DNA from: Novacetimonas cocois
GTDB taxonomy: Bacteria > Pseudomonadota > Alphaproteobacteria > Acetobacterales > Acetobacteraceae
Reading direction: 5' to 3'
DNA: 40,757 bases
Assembly (NCBI RefSeq): GCF_003311635.1
Contig: NZ_QEXL01000013.1
Span: forward strand, 78,714 to 119,470
Both the position numbers and the translations under genes were made by a program. Of this stretch, positions 24,898 through 34,196 are shown in pieces (the first letter of the stretch is position 1; each line of letters begins with the position of its first letter). The notes under the pieces are model-generated. The model was not told the origin of the DNA. It saw only the letters and a list, made by a program, of their open reading frames with translations, and did not search any database.

Positions 24898-26590
24898 TCT
24901 CCCTCCCCGCCATTCCCTTTCGGACTGGTCGGTCCTGTTTCCCTACTGGCGGTCAGGGGAAAAATGGATACCGCTGGCGATGCTGGGGGGCATTGTCGGC
25001 CTGTCCTTCGCATATGTGCGCATGGCCGTGTGGTTCGGCATGTGGAACCAGCAGTTCTTCGATGCGATGTTCGCCTACCGGATCGGAACATGCCTGCGGC
25101 TTCTGCCGATCTATATCGCGGTCTGTATCCTCTCCAGCGGCTGCTATGTCTTTCAGACCTACCTGACGCAGGTCCTGTCCATGCGCTGGCGTCTGTGGAA
25201 TACACGGGTCTATCTGCGCAGGTACCTGTCGGACACGGCCTATTACCGTCTGGAACATGGGGGCGGGCGCGACGACAATCCCGACCAGCGTATCGCGGAT
25301 GACCTGTCGCAGATGACGGTCCTCAGCCTCCGCATGGGACTGGATGGCATTCAGGCCGTGACAACCCTGCTGTCATTTTCCATCGTACTGTGGAACATCG
25401 GCGGCACGTTCGATTTCACATGGATGGGGCACCATTTCCACCTGTCGGGCTATCTTCTGCTGGGCACTGTCGCGGCAACGCTCGTGGCTTCGTTCCTCAT
25501 GGAGAAACTGGGCAGCCCCCTGATCGAGGCCGATTACCGGCAGCAGCATGTCGATGCGGACCTGCGCGCGGCCCTTGTGGACGTGCGGCGCAATTCGGAA
25601 CAGATCGCCTTCTACCGTGGCGAACAGGCCGAAGAGCTGCGCCTGTCCCATTACCTGGCGAATATCGCGCATAACTGGCGCAGCGTCGTGACCTATACCT
25701 GGCGGGCCAGTTTCGTCGGCGACCTGTTCAATAGCACGGCGTCAATCATATTGTGGGTGCTGCTCCTGCCGAAACTTCTCGCGCATGCGCTGACTTTTGG
25801 CGAATATTCCCGCACCAACGCGGCATTCATGCAGGTCAGGCGCAGCCTGCAATGGTTCATGAGCAACTATACCGACCTCGCCATCCTGCGTTCCGTCCTG
25901 CAGCGCCTGCATGAATTCGAACATGCCGTCAGCGAACCTCAGCCCCATGACATCGTGCGCATCGATACCGCCGCGCCGGGTATCGACATCACGAACCTCA
26001 CCATCAACCGTCCCGACACTACCCCCCTGCTTACCATCGTGGACCTGCACATCGGACAGGGCGAACGCTGGATGGTCCGTGGCGCGTCGGGGACGGGCAA
26101 AAGCACCCTGCTGCGGGCGATGGCCGGACTGTGGGAATACGGGCATGGCACCATCGCCTTTGACATCGGACATGCCATGTTCCTGCCGCAACGCAGTTAT
26201 CTTCCGCCCGGCACGCTGCGCCGGGTGCTCGATTATCCCTTTTCCACCCGGCATGAGGACGCATATTACGCGGCGGTCCTGCAGACCCTCAATCTGGGCG
26301 CGTACATCCCCCGACTGGACGAGGACGCCTGCTGGGGCAGCATCCTTTCCCCCGGCGAGGCACAGCGCGTGGCGATCGCGCGCGCCCTTCTGTCACGCCC
26401 GGCCATCCTTTTCATGGACGAGGCAACCTGCGCGCTGGATGCGGAAAATGAACGCAATGCCTATGCCGCGCTGCTTGCGGCGCTGCCACGCACCACCATC
26501 GTCAGTGTCGCCCACCACGAGGGACTGCGTCATTTCCACCAGCATGAAATGACACTCAATGCCAGAACAGGAAACATCACGATATCGTAA
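24884..26590 (+). CDS. ABC transporter, fused permease/ATPase, SbmA/BacA-YddA family
   Basis: Inner-membrane half-transporter of about 568 residues. The N-terminal membrane domain has helices near WIPLAMLGGIVGLSFAYVRM, LPIYIAVCILSSGCYVF and LLLGTVAATLVASFLM, and the family pattern MRWRLWNTRVYLRRYLSD and YYRLE. The ATPase part has Walker A GASGTGKSTLL (about residues 400-410), signature LSPGEAQRVAIARALL (LSPGE rather than LSGGQ) and Walker B AILFMDEATCALD. Relatives move peptides, peptide antibiotics, vitamin B12 or siderophores; direction here is unknown, import of the receptor cargo or export both being possible. Start: GTG at 24884, overlapping the receptor stop; an open frame from 24815 is less likely. 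Confidence 0.88.
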   Translation: MRRTDLPPRHSLSDWSVLFPYWRSGEKWIPLAMLGGIVGLSFAYVRMAVWFGMWNQQFFDAMFAYRIGTCLRLLPIYIAVCILSSGCYVFQTYLTQVLSMRWRLWNTRVYLRRYLSDTAYYRLEHGGGRDDNPDQRIADDLSQMTVLSLRMGLDGIQAVTTLLSFSIVLWNIGGTFDFTWMGHHFHLSGYLLLGTVAATLVASFLMEKLGSPLIEADYRQQHVDADLRAALVDVRRNSEQIAFYRGEQAEELRLSHYLANIAHNWRSVVTYTWRASFVGDLFNSTASIILWVLLLPKLLAHALTFGEYSRTNAAFMQVRRSLQWFMSNYTDLAILRSVLQRLHEFEHAVSEPQPHDIVRIDTAAPGIDITNLTINRPDTTPLLTIVDLHIGQGERWMVRGASGTGKSTLLRAMAGLWEYGHGTIAFDIGHAMFLPQRSYLPPGTLRRVLDYPFSTRHEDAYYAAVLQTLNLGAYIPRLDEDACWGSILSPGEAQRVAIARALLSRPAILFMDEATCALDAENERNAYAALLAALPRTTIVSVAHHEGLRHFHQHEMTLNARTGNITIS

Positions 26591-26624
26591 CGTAACGAAA
26601 CAAATGGCCGATTTTGCAATCCCT

Positions 26625-26737
26625 TAACCATGGGTTATGGGAAGACAGCGTTTTTAAACTGGCCTGACATGGTGTCTGTTTTTAGATTTTCAGACGAATA
26701 ACACCATAAAAACATTACCGGCGTCTGCACGGTAATG
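26625..26737. promoter_or_regulatory. Cluster of inverted repeats upstream of the D-amino acid dehydrogenase gene
   Basis: Three dyads in 113 bp: TAACCATGGGTTA (26625-26637); a bulged stem ATGGTGTCTG with CAGAC...ACACCAT (26669-26707); and CATTACCG / CGGTAATG, 8 bp perfect with a 9-bp centre (26713-26737), which ends 21 bp before the ATG. The local base composition is AT-richer. It is likely a promoter/operator region that allows separate control of the catabolic genes; no regulator is assigned. Confidence 0.4.
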
Positions 26738-26758
26738 CCAATCCAAAGGTCAGGGACG

Positions 26759-27979
26759 ATGCCGGCACAACGCAATATCACGGTCATAGGCGGTGGCGTC
26801 ACGGGATTGGCCACGGCCTATGCCCTGTTGCGCGACGGGCATCAGGTCACGCTTGTCGAACGGCACGACGACGTGGGGGTGGAGGCAAGCTTCGCCAACG
26901 GTGGACAGCTGAGCTACCGCTACGTCCATCCCCTGGCGGATGCGGGCGTGCCGCGCGATGCGCTGGCATGGCTGCTGCGGGCCGGTTCCCCGATTTCGCT
27001 GCGCCTGCGGGCCGACCCGCACCAGTGGCGGTGGATGCTGTCGTTCCTGTGCGCGTGCAACGCGACCACCAATGCGAAAAACAGCGCGATCCTGCTGCAG
27101 CTGGCCCTGCGCAGCCAGGCGGGCCTTACGCAGTGGCGCACGGACGGGCTGAAGGATTTCCTGTGGCGGCAGCCGGGCAAGCTTGTCGTCTATCGCAACG
27201 CGGCGAAATTCCGCAAGGCCGCGCGCAACGTCAGCAATCCCGAACTGGAACAGGTACTCTCCCCCCACGAATGCGCCAGGGTGGAACCCGCCTTCGCCGC
27301 CCTTGCGCCCGATCTGGCGGGCGGGATCTTTTCCCCCGCGGACGAGGTGGCGGACTGTCACCTTTTCTGCCTTTCCCTGCGCGACGCCATGGCCGCGATG
27401 CCCGCATTCCGGCAGGTCCGGGGCATCGCCAGCCTGAGCGCCGCGACAAACGGCCGGTGCGACGTGCTGGTGGACGGAAGGCCGCATGACACGGACCTTG
27501 TCGTGCTGGCCGCGGGCGAAGGATCGCGACGCCTTGCGCGTCCGCTCGGCTTTGACCTGCCGCTTTACGGGCTGAAGGGATACAGCCTTACGGTAAACTC
27601 ACGCGCGGGCACGCTGCCGGATGTCAGCGTCACGGATTATGACAACCGCGTCGTCTATGCACGGCTGGGCGACGCGCTGCGCATCGCGGCCATGGTCGAT
27701 ATCGGCGCGCGTGACGCCAGCGTGGACCCGCGCCGTATCGCCCGCCTGCGCGCGCTTGCGGCACAGACCCTGCCGCAGGCCGGTCCGTACGAAACGGCGC
27801 GGCCATGGGCGGGACTGCGCCCGGCCACGCCCACCGGGGTTCCCATCATCGCGGGCACGCGTTATCAGAACCTGCTGTTCAATGTGGGACAGGGCGCGCT
27901 CGGCTTTACGCTTTCGGTCGGTTCGGCATTGAGAATCTGCGACCTCGTACGCGGCGACAACGCCCAGGGCGCCGCCTGA
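26759..27979 (+). CDS. FAD-dependent D-amino acid dehydrogenase (DadA-like)
   Basis: Membrane-associated flavoprotein (406 residues) expected to oxidise D-amino acids to keto acids and ammonia, passing electrons to the respiratory chain. Visible: FAD-binding GGGVTG (about residues 11-16) followed by the acidic end of the second strand (VERHDD), the DadA-type signature SFANGGQLSYRYVHPLA, and the C-terminal PWAGLRPATPTGVPIIAG and FNVGQGALGFTLSVGSA. The ATG at 26759 is preferred over 26735 because AAGG/AGGG lies just upstream. The acylase gene follows after 14 bp. A glycine or other amine oxidase of the DAO family is the main alternative. Confidence 0.88.
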   Translation: MPAQRNITVIGGGVTGLATAYALLRDGHQVTLVERHDDVGVEASFANGGQLSYRYVHPLADAGVPRDALAWLLRAGSPISLRLRADPHQWRWMLSFLCACNATTNAKNSAILLQLALRSQAGLTQWRTDGLKDFLWRQPGKLVVYRNAAKFRKAARNVSNPELEQVLSPHECARVEPAFAALAPDLAGGIFSPADEVADCHLFCLSLRDAMAAMPAFRQVRGIASLSAATNGRCDVLVDGRPHDTDLVVLAAGEGSRRLARPLGFDLPLYGLKGYSLTVNSRAGTLPDVSVTDYDNRVVYARLGDALRIAAMVDIGARDASVDPRRIARLRALAAQTLPQAGPYETARPWAGLRPATPTGVPIIAGTRYQNLLFNVGQGALGFTLSVGSALRICDLVRGDNAQGAA

Positions 27980-27993
27980 GAGGAGAGCAGGGC

Positions 27994-30405
27994 ATGCAGG
28001 ATATCCGATGTGGCCGCCGCCATCTGCTGCTGGGGGGCGCGGCCAGCCTGATCGGCCTTGCCACCACGCCCGCCATCGCGCGCGCGAAACGCAGCCGCAC
28101 GGTGGTCGATGGCCTTGCGGGGCTTGGCGCCCCGGTCGAGATCCTGGAGGACCGCTGGGGCGTACCGCATGTCCGGGCCGCCAGCATTCCCGATGCGTTT
28201 TTCGCCAATGGTTTCCTTGTGGCGCGCGACCGCCTGTGGGAACTGGATTTCGGCCATCGCCAGTCGCTCGGCCGCCTTGCCGAAGTCTTCGGGGCGGATT
28301 TCGTGGATTCCGACACCGCCAGCCGCCTGTTCCTGTTCCGCGGGGATGCCGCGGCCGAACTGGCGCGTTTTTCCCCGCAGGTGCAGGACTGCGCGCGCGC
28401 GTACGTGGCGGGCATCAACGCATATCTGGCCCGGCTGCGGGCCGATCCCGACCTTCTGCCACCGGAATTCCGGATTTTCGATTATATGCCGCTGGATTGG
28501 GACGTGCTGGACCTGATCCGCATCCGGGCCGAAGCAACAGGCAATACGGAGGCGGAAATCCGCCGCGCCCGGCTTGCGGCACAGGGGGGGCTGGCGCTTG
28601 ATGGCCTCGTCATGCCGCTGCAGCCCGCGCATGACCTGTCCGTACCGAACGGTCTGGATGTGCATGCCGTCTCGGAAAAGGATCTGGGGCTGTTTGGCGT
28701 CCTTCAGAACCCGCCATCACTGGGCAAGGCGAGGCTGCCTGACGACACGCGGCACAGGCGGATGAATTCCGGCAGCAACGCATGGGTCATCGCCCCGTCG
28801 CGCACGGCCACCCGTCGTCCCATCCTTGCCAATGACCCGCATCTTGGCTTTGGCATACCGGGACCGCGATACGTCATTCACCTCAGCGCGCCGGGGCTTA
28901 ATGTCATCGGCGGCGGCACGGCGGGCATGCCCGGCGTGATGCAGGGCCATAACGGACATATCGCCTTTGGCCGGACCAATTTCCACATCGATCAGGAAGA
29001 CCTGTTCATCCTGCGCACCCATCCCGCCCATCCCGACCGTTATTTCCATGACGGCGCATGGAAAGGCATGGAGACAGTCCATACCCGCATCGCCGTGCGG
29101 GGGGAGGCCGACCGCGATGTCATCCTGCGCTATGCCGCACAGGGGCCGGTGGTTTCCACCGATCCCGCCCGCCATCGCGCCACGGCGGTCAGCGCGACAT
29201 GGCTGTATCCGGGCGCGAACGGGCTGCTGGTCAATATCGGCCTGAACCTTGCCCATGACTGGGACACGTTCCGCGAGGCGCTGCGTGTCCATACCAGCCC
29301 CACCAATTTCACCTATGCCGACACCACCGGCAATATCGGGTGGCAGGCGGCCGGCGGGCTGCCGTCGCGCGCGGACGGGCATGACGGGCTGCTGCCGGCG
29401 CCCGGCGATGGCCGTTACGACTGGAAAGGGCTCCAGCCGCTCGAAATGCTGCCATCCACCTTCAATCCCGCCCGGGGCTGGTTCGGCACTTCCAACGAAA
29501 TGAACCTGCCCCCCGGTTATCCGGCGCAGGAACGCCGCGTCAGTTTCGAATGGCGCGACGCCTTTCGCTACAACCGCGTGGCCGAGGTCCTGCAGGGTCT
29601 GCCACGCGCCACCGTGGCAGACTGCGTGGCGCTGCAGCATGACACGTTTTCCCGGCTTGCGCTCGACATGGTGGGACTGCTGCCCGACGTGCCCGCCGAC
29701 CTTGCGAAAGAGGCCGCCATGCTGCGTGGCTGGAATGGCCGCGTCGAAGCCGACAGCCCGGCCGCCGCCCTTTACGAGGTCTGGTGGACGCGCCTTGAAC
29801 GCGCGCTTTACGCCCTCCTGATCCCGGCGCACCTGCGCGACATCCTGCCCGGCCCTATCGATGCCGCGGTGCAGCTGTCCCTACTGCGCGCGCCCGACGC
29901 GCGTTTCGGGACGGCGCCGGTGGCTGTGCGCGACACCATGATGATCGATGCGCTGCGCCAGGCGGTGGCCGAACTGCAGCAGCGGCTCGGCCCCGTTCGC
30001 GCGGCATGGCGATGGGGCGCGCTACATACGATCACGCTGCATCATCCCCTGGCGCACATCCCTGATATCTCCACGCAGTTTCCGCAGATCGGTGGCGCGA
30101 CAACCGGCACGGGCGGAGATTCCTATACCGTCATGGCGCGGTGGTACAATCCCCTTGCGAAACATCACGCCCCCTATATCGCCACGGGCGGCGCAAGCTA
30201 CCTGATGGTGTGCGACGTGGGGGCATGGGACAATTCGGTCTTCCTCAATTTCCCCGGACAGTGCGGCAATCCGCGTTCCCCCCATTACGCGGATTTCATG
30301 CCCGTATGGCTGAAGGGACAGATGCAGCCCCTGCCCTTTTCCGCCCACCGTGTCAGGGCGGCGGCCGTCGGGCGCGTGACATTGCAGCCGGGAGAAAAAT
30401 CATGA
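27994..30405 (+). CDS. Penicillin acylase family amidase (S45 Ntn-hydrolase), Tat-exported
   Basis: Periplasmic acylase precursor of 803 residues that would hydrolyse N-acyl amide bonds (penicillin G, acyl-homoserine lactone or lipopeptide type substrates in relatives). Visible: a twin-arginine signal (CGRRHLLLGGAASLIGLA), alpha-chain motif EILEDRWGVPHV and DRLWELDFGHRQS, then a self-cleavage site before Ser261 in NSGSNAWVI, which becomes the N-terminal nucleophile of the beta chain. NDPHLGF, GMPGVMQGHNGHIAFGRT and later TSNEMNLP with HPLAHIPD are typical. AGGAG precedes the ATG at 27994. Its TGA overlaps the next ATG. Sequence alone does not decide between penicillin, AHL and siderophore acyl-chain (PvdQ-like) specificity. 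Confidence 0.9.
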   Translation: MQDIRCGRRHLLLGGAASLIGLATTPAIARAKRSRTVVDGLAGLGAPVEILEDRWGVPHVRAASIPDAFFANGFLVARDRLWELDFGHRQSLGRLAEVFGADFVDSDTASRLFLFRGDAAAELARFSPQVQDCARAYVAGINAYLARLRADPDLLPPEFRIFDYMPLDWDVLDLIRIRAEATGNTEAEIRRARLAAQGGLALDGLVMPLQPAHDLSVPNGLDVHAVSEKDLGLFGVLQNPPSLGKARLPDDTRHRRMNSGSNAWVIAPSRTATRRPILANDPHLGFGIPGPRYVIHLSAPGLNVIGGGTAGMPGVMQGHNGHIAFGRTNFHIDQEDLFILRTHPAHPDRYFHDGAWKGMETVHTRIAVRGEADRDVILRYAAQGPVVSTDPARHRATAVSATWLYPGANGLLVNIGLNLAHDWDTFREALRVHTSPTNFTYADTTGNIGWQAAGGLPSRADGHDGLLPAPGDGRYDWKGLQPLEMLPSTFNPARGWFGTSNEMNLPPGYPAQERRVSFEWRDAFRYNRVAEVLQGLPRATVADCVALQHDTFSRLALDMVGLLPDVPADLAKEAAMLRGWNGRVEADSPAAALYEVWWTRLERALYALLIPAHLRDILPGPIDAAVQLSLLRAPDARFGTAPVAVRDTMMIDALRQAVAELQQRLGPVRAAWRWGALHTITLHHPLAHIPDISTQFPQIGGATTGTGGDSYTVMARWYNPLAKHHAPYIATGGASYLMVCDVGAWDNSVFLNFPGQCGNPRSPHYADFMPVWLKGQMQPLPFSAHRVRAAAVGRVTLQPGEKS

Positions 30406-31694
30406 GGATGCCTGTCCTTTTCACGGCCATGGCCTGCGTGATGGCCTGCGCCCCGGCCGTGGCGGCGCAGGCGCGCGGCCACGGCCCGACGGATGCGGCC
30501 ATGGACGCCATCCTGACACATGGCGAAAGCCACCCCCTGGCCGCGATCGCCGCCGTGCGCATGCATGAAGGACGGATTGCCTACAGCTATTATGGTGGCT
30601 TCGCACGCAGGACGGAGCATGGCGAAGTGGGCGACGTGCCGGCGGGGCCTGATACGCTGTTCCGCATTGCCTCGATCTCCAAGCTCGTCACGACCATCGG
30701 CCTGATGGAACTGGTCGAGCAGGGACGCATCTCCCTTGACGGGGATATCTCGGACTATCTTGGCTTCCGGGTGCGCAATCCGGATTTCCCCGATGCGCCC
30801 ATCACCGTAAGGATGCTGCTGAATCATACCTCCACGCTGGCGGATGCGAACGGATACACGCTGCCGCCCGACCACAAGGTCGCGGAGCTGTTCGGCCCCG
30901 ACCGCAAGCCGGGAGACGCGGGATATCACTTCGCGCACGGCGCGGGGCACAGGCCGGGAACATGGTTCGAATATAGCAATCTCGGCTTCGGGCTGATCGG
31001 CACCATCATCGAACGCGTCAGCGGCGAACGCTTTGACCGTTACCAGCAGGCACATGTGCTGACGCCGCTTGGCATTGATGGGGGCTACAACGTTACGGAA
31101 CTGCGCCATCCCGAACGGCTGGCGACCCTTTATACGGACTCTTCCACCGGTTATGCCGCGCAGGTTGATACCCTGCCCCCCCGGGGATGGCCGGCCCAGC
31201 TGGTTTCCCGTTACACGGTCGGGTCCAACGGCACGATATTTTCGCCACAGGGGGGATTGCGGGTTTCCATCGCAGGCCTTGCCCGGCTGGCACGTTTCAT
31301 GCAGCAGGGCGGAACGCTGGAGGGGACGCGGCTGCTGTCCGCACGCAGCATCCACCTGATGGAAACGCCGACATGGCAGTATGACGGGCATGACGGAAGC
31401 TGCCCCTATCCCATCGCCAGTTACGGGCTGGGGATGATCCAGCTGACGGGCGGCAAGGATCCCGATGGACGTCCGACCGCGCCCTATCGCGGGTATCATG
31501 GCCACCTGCGCGGGCATCTGGGGGATGCCTACGGGCTGCATTCGGGTTTCTGGTACGATACGGCGAATGGAGATGCGTTCGTGTTCGCGGCGGACGGATA
31601 TCCTGATGACGACAGCGCGACGCCCGGCGCCTACTCCTCCTTCACGCGGGTTGAAGAACAGATTTTCACGACACTGGCCGGAGCCGCACGATAA
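30402..31694 (+). CDS. Serine hydrolase, beta-lactamase class C family
   Basis: Exported serine hydrolase of 430 residues. Visible: signal peptide (MRMPVLFTAMACVMACAPAVAA), SxxK motif Ser91-Lys94 in RIASISKLVTT, Tyr191-Ser-Asn193 in WFEYSNLGFGLIG, and a late His-x-Gly (GLHSGFWYD). Relatives include D-aminopeptidases, D-Ala-D-Ala peptidases and esterases; substrate unknown. It is coupled by an ATGA overlap to the acylase and by TAATG to the S9 peptidase, so the three enzymes are made together, presumably in the periplasm and acting on one substrate class. Confidence 0.87.
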   Translation: MRMPVLFTAMACVMACAPAVAAQARGHGPTDAAMDAILTHGESHPLAAIAAVRMHEGRIAYSYYGGFARRTEHGEVGDVPAGPDTLFRIASISKLVTTIGLMELVEQGRISLDGDISDYLGFRVRNPDFPDAPITVRMLLNHTSTLADANGYTLPPDHKVAELFGPDRKPGDAGYHFAHGAGHRPGTWFEYSNLGFGLIGTIIERVSGERFDRYQQAHVLTPLGIDGGYNVTELRHPERLATLYTDSSTGYAAQVDTLPPRGWPAQLVSRYTVGSNGTIFSPQGGLRVSIAGLARLARFMQQGGTLEGTRLLSARSIHLMETPTWQYDGHDGSCPYPIASYGLGMIQLTGGKDPDGRPTAPYRGYHGHLRGHLGDAYGLHSGFWYDTANGDAFVFAADGYPDDDSATPGAYSSFTRVEEQIFTTLAGAAR

Positions 31695-33835
31695 TGGTCC
31701 CTTCTTTCTTCCCATACGGGCTCCTGCGCCGGGCTGGCATCGGTATCTTGGGGGGCACCCTGCTGACGGTCCCAGCCTTTGCCGCGCCGCAGAGCGCGAC
31801 GCAGGGAAATACGGTGCCGGCGGATACGGCACAGACAGGGGATGCCGCACTGGAAAAACGCCTCTCCGCGCTGCTCGCGATGCCCTTTGCGTCCGAGATG
31901 ACGGCGGCAGCACAGGCCCCGCGCATCGCGTGGGTGGAACGGCGTGACGGGGCGCGCAACATCATGCTTTCCGACAGGGGGCAGGCCCCGCGGCGCATGA
32001 CGGATTACACGCGCGATGACGGCACCGATTTGTGGGGACTGGCGCTGACGCCCGATGGCCGTACCCTCGCCTATGTCGAGGGGGGAGATCCGGAATTTCC
32101 CAACGATGCGCCCCCCAATGCCGGGCGGGCCGTGTTTGCTGGAAAACAGACCGTCCACCTCATCCTGCCTTCGGGGCGCAATCTTATGATGGGTGAAGGA
32201 CATTCCCCCGTCTTTTCGCCCGATGGCAGCCATCTAGCCTTCAGCCATGGCGGCACGCTGATGGTTGGGCGCACCGGAACGACCCCCGTTGCCGCCTTTA
32301 CGACGCCGGGGGTCATCACCGGACTGCGCTGGTCGCCCGATGGCCGCCGCATCGCCGTCGAGGTGGACCGTGGTTCCCATGGGGTCATCGCCCTGTGGGA
32401 TATCGATGGCAGGGCGCCGGACATCAGCTTCATCCCGTCGGGCCTCGCCAGCGATGTGCTGCCGGTTTTCTCGCCCGACGGGCAATCCGTGGCGTTCGTG
32501 CGCAGGCAGGAGCCGGTATTCAATACCGCCCCGGACAAGGGTCGTTTCTGGTCGATACATGTCCATGACATCCGGACGGGGACCGAGCGCATGATATGGA
32601 CCCCGCCACAGGGAACGGGATCGCGCTTTGCCGCACCGGAAGGGAGCATGCTGTACTGGACGGCGGATAACCAGCTGCTGTACCCGTGGGAGGGCAGTGG
32701 CTGGATGCGCGTGTGCGCCCTGCCGGTTACGGGACAGGCGACACCAAAATGCCTGACCCCGGACGGGGCCGAGGTTTCTTCCTATCATCTCTCCAGTGAT
32801 GGAAAGAACCTTCTTTATACGGCCAATGTCGGAAATCAGGACCTGTGGCGGGCATGGTCCCGGCCTCTGGCAGGTGGCGCGGCCACGCCCCTGACGCAGG
32901 AGGATGAGGAAGTCACCGAACTGTTCACGGCAGGCAGCGATGTTGCCGTCATGGCGACCGGCGTGACGCAGACGGCGCATCCCGTGATGTTCGATCACGG
33001 AACGCGACAGGTGCCGGTCACACCCGCCCTGCCCCCCGGCGTGTCGTTCGTCACGCCACAGAACGTGCGATTCCACAGCGCCGACGGGCTGGACCTGCAT
33101 GGGCAGTTGTTCGTGCCGCCTGATGATACGTCACGACGTCATCCGGCGCTGGTCTTCGTCCATGGCGGCCCACGGCGCCAGATGCTGCCGGCATTCAACG
33201 CGATGGGATATTATTCCAATGCCTATCTGATGAATCAGACACTGGCGGCCGAAGGATATGTCGTGCTGGCGGTCAATTACCGCAGCGGCTCCGGTTATGG
33301 CGAAGCCTTCCGCAACGCGCCTGACACGGGTGAGACGGGTGCCAGCGAATATCGCGATGTTCAGGCCGCCGCCACGTACCTGCAGCATCGTGACGACGTA
33401 ACGCCAGAGCGGATCGGGATCTGGGGCGGAAGCTGGGGCGGATACCTGACGGGACTGGCGCTGGCGCGTAACAGCGACATTTTCGCGGCGGGCGCGGATT
33501 TTCATGGTGTCCATGACATGACCGGCCCCGATCATCCCGGCCTGTCGCCACAGCAGAACCGTGAGGTCCATGAAACGGAATGGCGTTCCTCCCCCATCGC
33601 GGACATCCAGCACTGGCGCGCGCCCGTCCTTCTGGTGCATGGCGATGATGACCACAATGTCGAGTTCGAACAGTCAACGCTGCTTGCCCGCATGCTGACG
33701 GCGCAAGGCGTTCCTTATGAGGATCACGTTTTCCCCGGGGAACGTCATGCCTTTTTGCGCACATCCGATTGGCTGCATGCCTATCTGTGGATGGACCATT
33801 TCTTTGGACGCACCCTGAAACAGACACAGAAATAG
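31694..33835 (+). CDS. S9 family peptidase (prolyl oligopeptidase / acylaminoacyl peptidase type)
   Basis: Exported serine peptidase of 713 residues. Visible: signal peptide (LLRRAGIGILGGTLLTVPAFA), an N-terminal beta-propeller with repeated FSPDGSHLAF, WSPDGRRIAVEV and FSPDGQSVAFVRR blades, and a C-terminal alpha/beta-hydrolase with LVFVHGGP, nucleophile Ser580 in GGSWGG, Asp653 in HGDDD and His685 in ERHAF. Such enzymes cut short peptides, dipeptides from N-termini, acyl-amino acids or, in lasso-peptide clusters, isopeptide bonds. The start overlaps the previous stop by one base (TAATG). Last gene of the string; double-hairpin repeat copy 5 follows. Confidence 0.9.
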   Translation: MVPSFFPYGLLRRAGIGILGGTLLTVPAFAAPQSATQGNTVPADTAQTGDAALEKRLSALLAMPFASEMTAAAQAPRIAWVERRDGARNIMLSDRGQAPRRMTDYTRDDGTDLWGLALTPDGRTLAYVEGGDPEFPNDAPPNAGRAVFAGKQTVHLILPSGRNLMMGEGHSPVFSPDGSHLAFSHGGTLMVGRTGTTPVAAFTTPGVITGLRWSPDGRRIAVEVDRGSHGVIALWDIDGRAPDISFIPSGLASDVLPVFSPDGQSVAFVRRQEPVFNTAPDKGRFWSIHVHDIRTGTERMIWTPPQGTGSRFAAPEGSMLYWTADNQLLYPWEGSGWMRVCALPVTGQATPKCLTPDGAEVSSYHLSSDGKNLLYTANVGNQDLWRAWSRPLAGGAATPLTQEDEEVTELFTAGSDVAVMATGVTQTAHPVMFDHGTRQVPVTPALPPGVSFVTPQNVRFHSADGLDLHGQLFVPPDDTSRRHPALVFVHGGPRRQMLPAFNAMGYYSNAYLMNQTLAAEGYVVLAVNYRSGSGYGEAFRNAPDTGETGASEYRDVQAAATYLQHRDDVTPERIGIWGGSWGGYLTGLALARNSDIFAAGADFHGVHDMTGPDHPGLSPQQNREVHETEWRSSPIADIQHWRAPVLLVHGDDDHNVEFEQSTLLARMLTAQGVPYEDHVFPGERHAFLRTSDWLHAYLWMDHFFGRTLKQTQK

Positions 33836-34196
33836 GGAATTGTCCGGGAATACTGCGTTTATGAAATAACGGAAGTTTTCAGGTGCTGCCTTTTTTCAAA
33901 AAAGGACAGCATTCTTTTAAGCTTTTTGAAAAAAGCTTCACCAAAAACTTTTGCATGATTTCCGGACATTTACCGCGAAACTTCTGAAACGGTTCCTTTC
34001 TGACAGGTAACCGTGATTTCCCTTCCTGCTGATAACGATTCCTGCGAAACATTCGGATTGGCGCGGCAACATTGCCGTCATCCCGTATGGGGGCATGTGC
34101 AAAATCGCCCGGACCATTCTTTGGAACGGACGGCAGGAAAACTATGCGCAGCGGCGTGCGTCTGTCTCATATCACCGCTGAGCAGGACATCCTCCC
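33836..34196. other. Intergenic region before the alcohol dehydrogenase
   Basis: 361 bp without a gene. It contains repeat copy 5 (33871-33952). The remainder must hold the promoter of the dehydrogenase, but no clear -35/-10 pair or operator is seen. Confidence 0.45.
33871..33952 (-). repeat. Dispersed double-hairpin repeat, copy 5
   Basis: GCTGCC plus T-run with A-run plus GGACAGC, then AAGCTTTTT / AAAAAGCTT (33919-33938), then CACCAAAAACTTTTGC. The order is the reverse of copies 2 and 4. It follows the S9 peptidase gene by 35 bp and could act as a terminator in either direction. Confidence 0.7.

Noticed and set aside
30285-31913. Minus-strand open frame of 542 codons opposite the serine hydrolase and S9 genes
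   Set aside because: It crosses two coupled plus-strand genes with clear motifs and shows no domain; it is a GC-rich antisense artefact.
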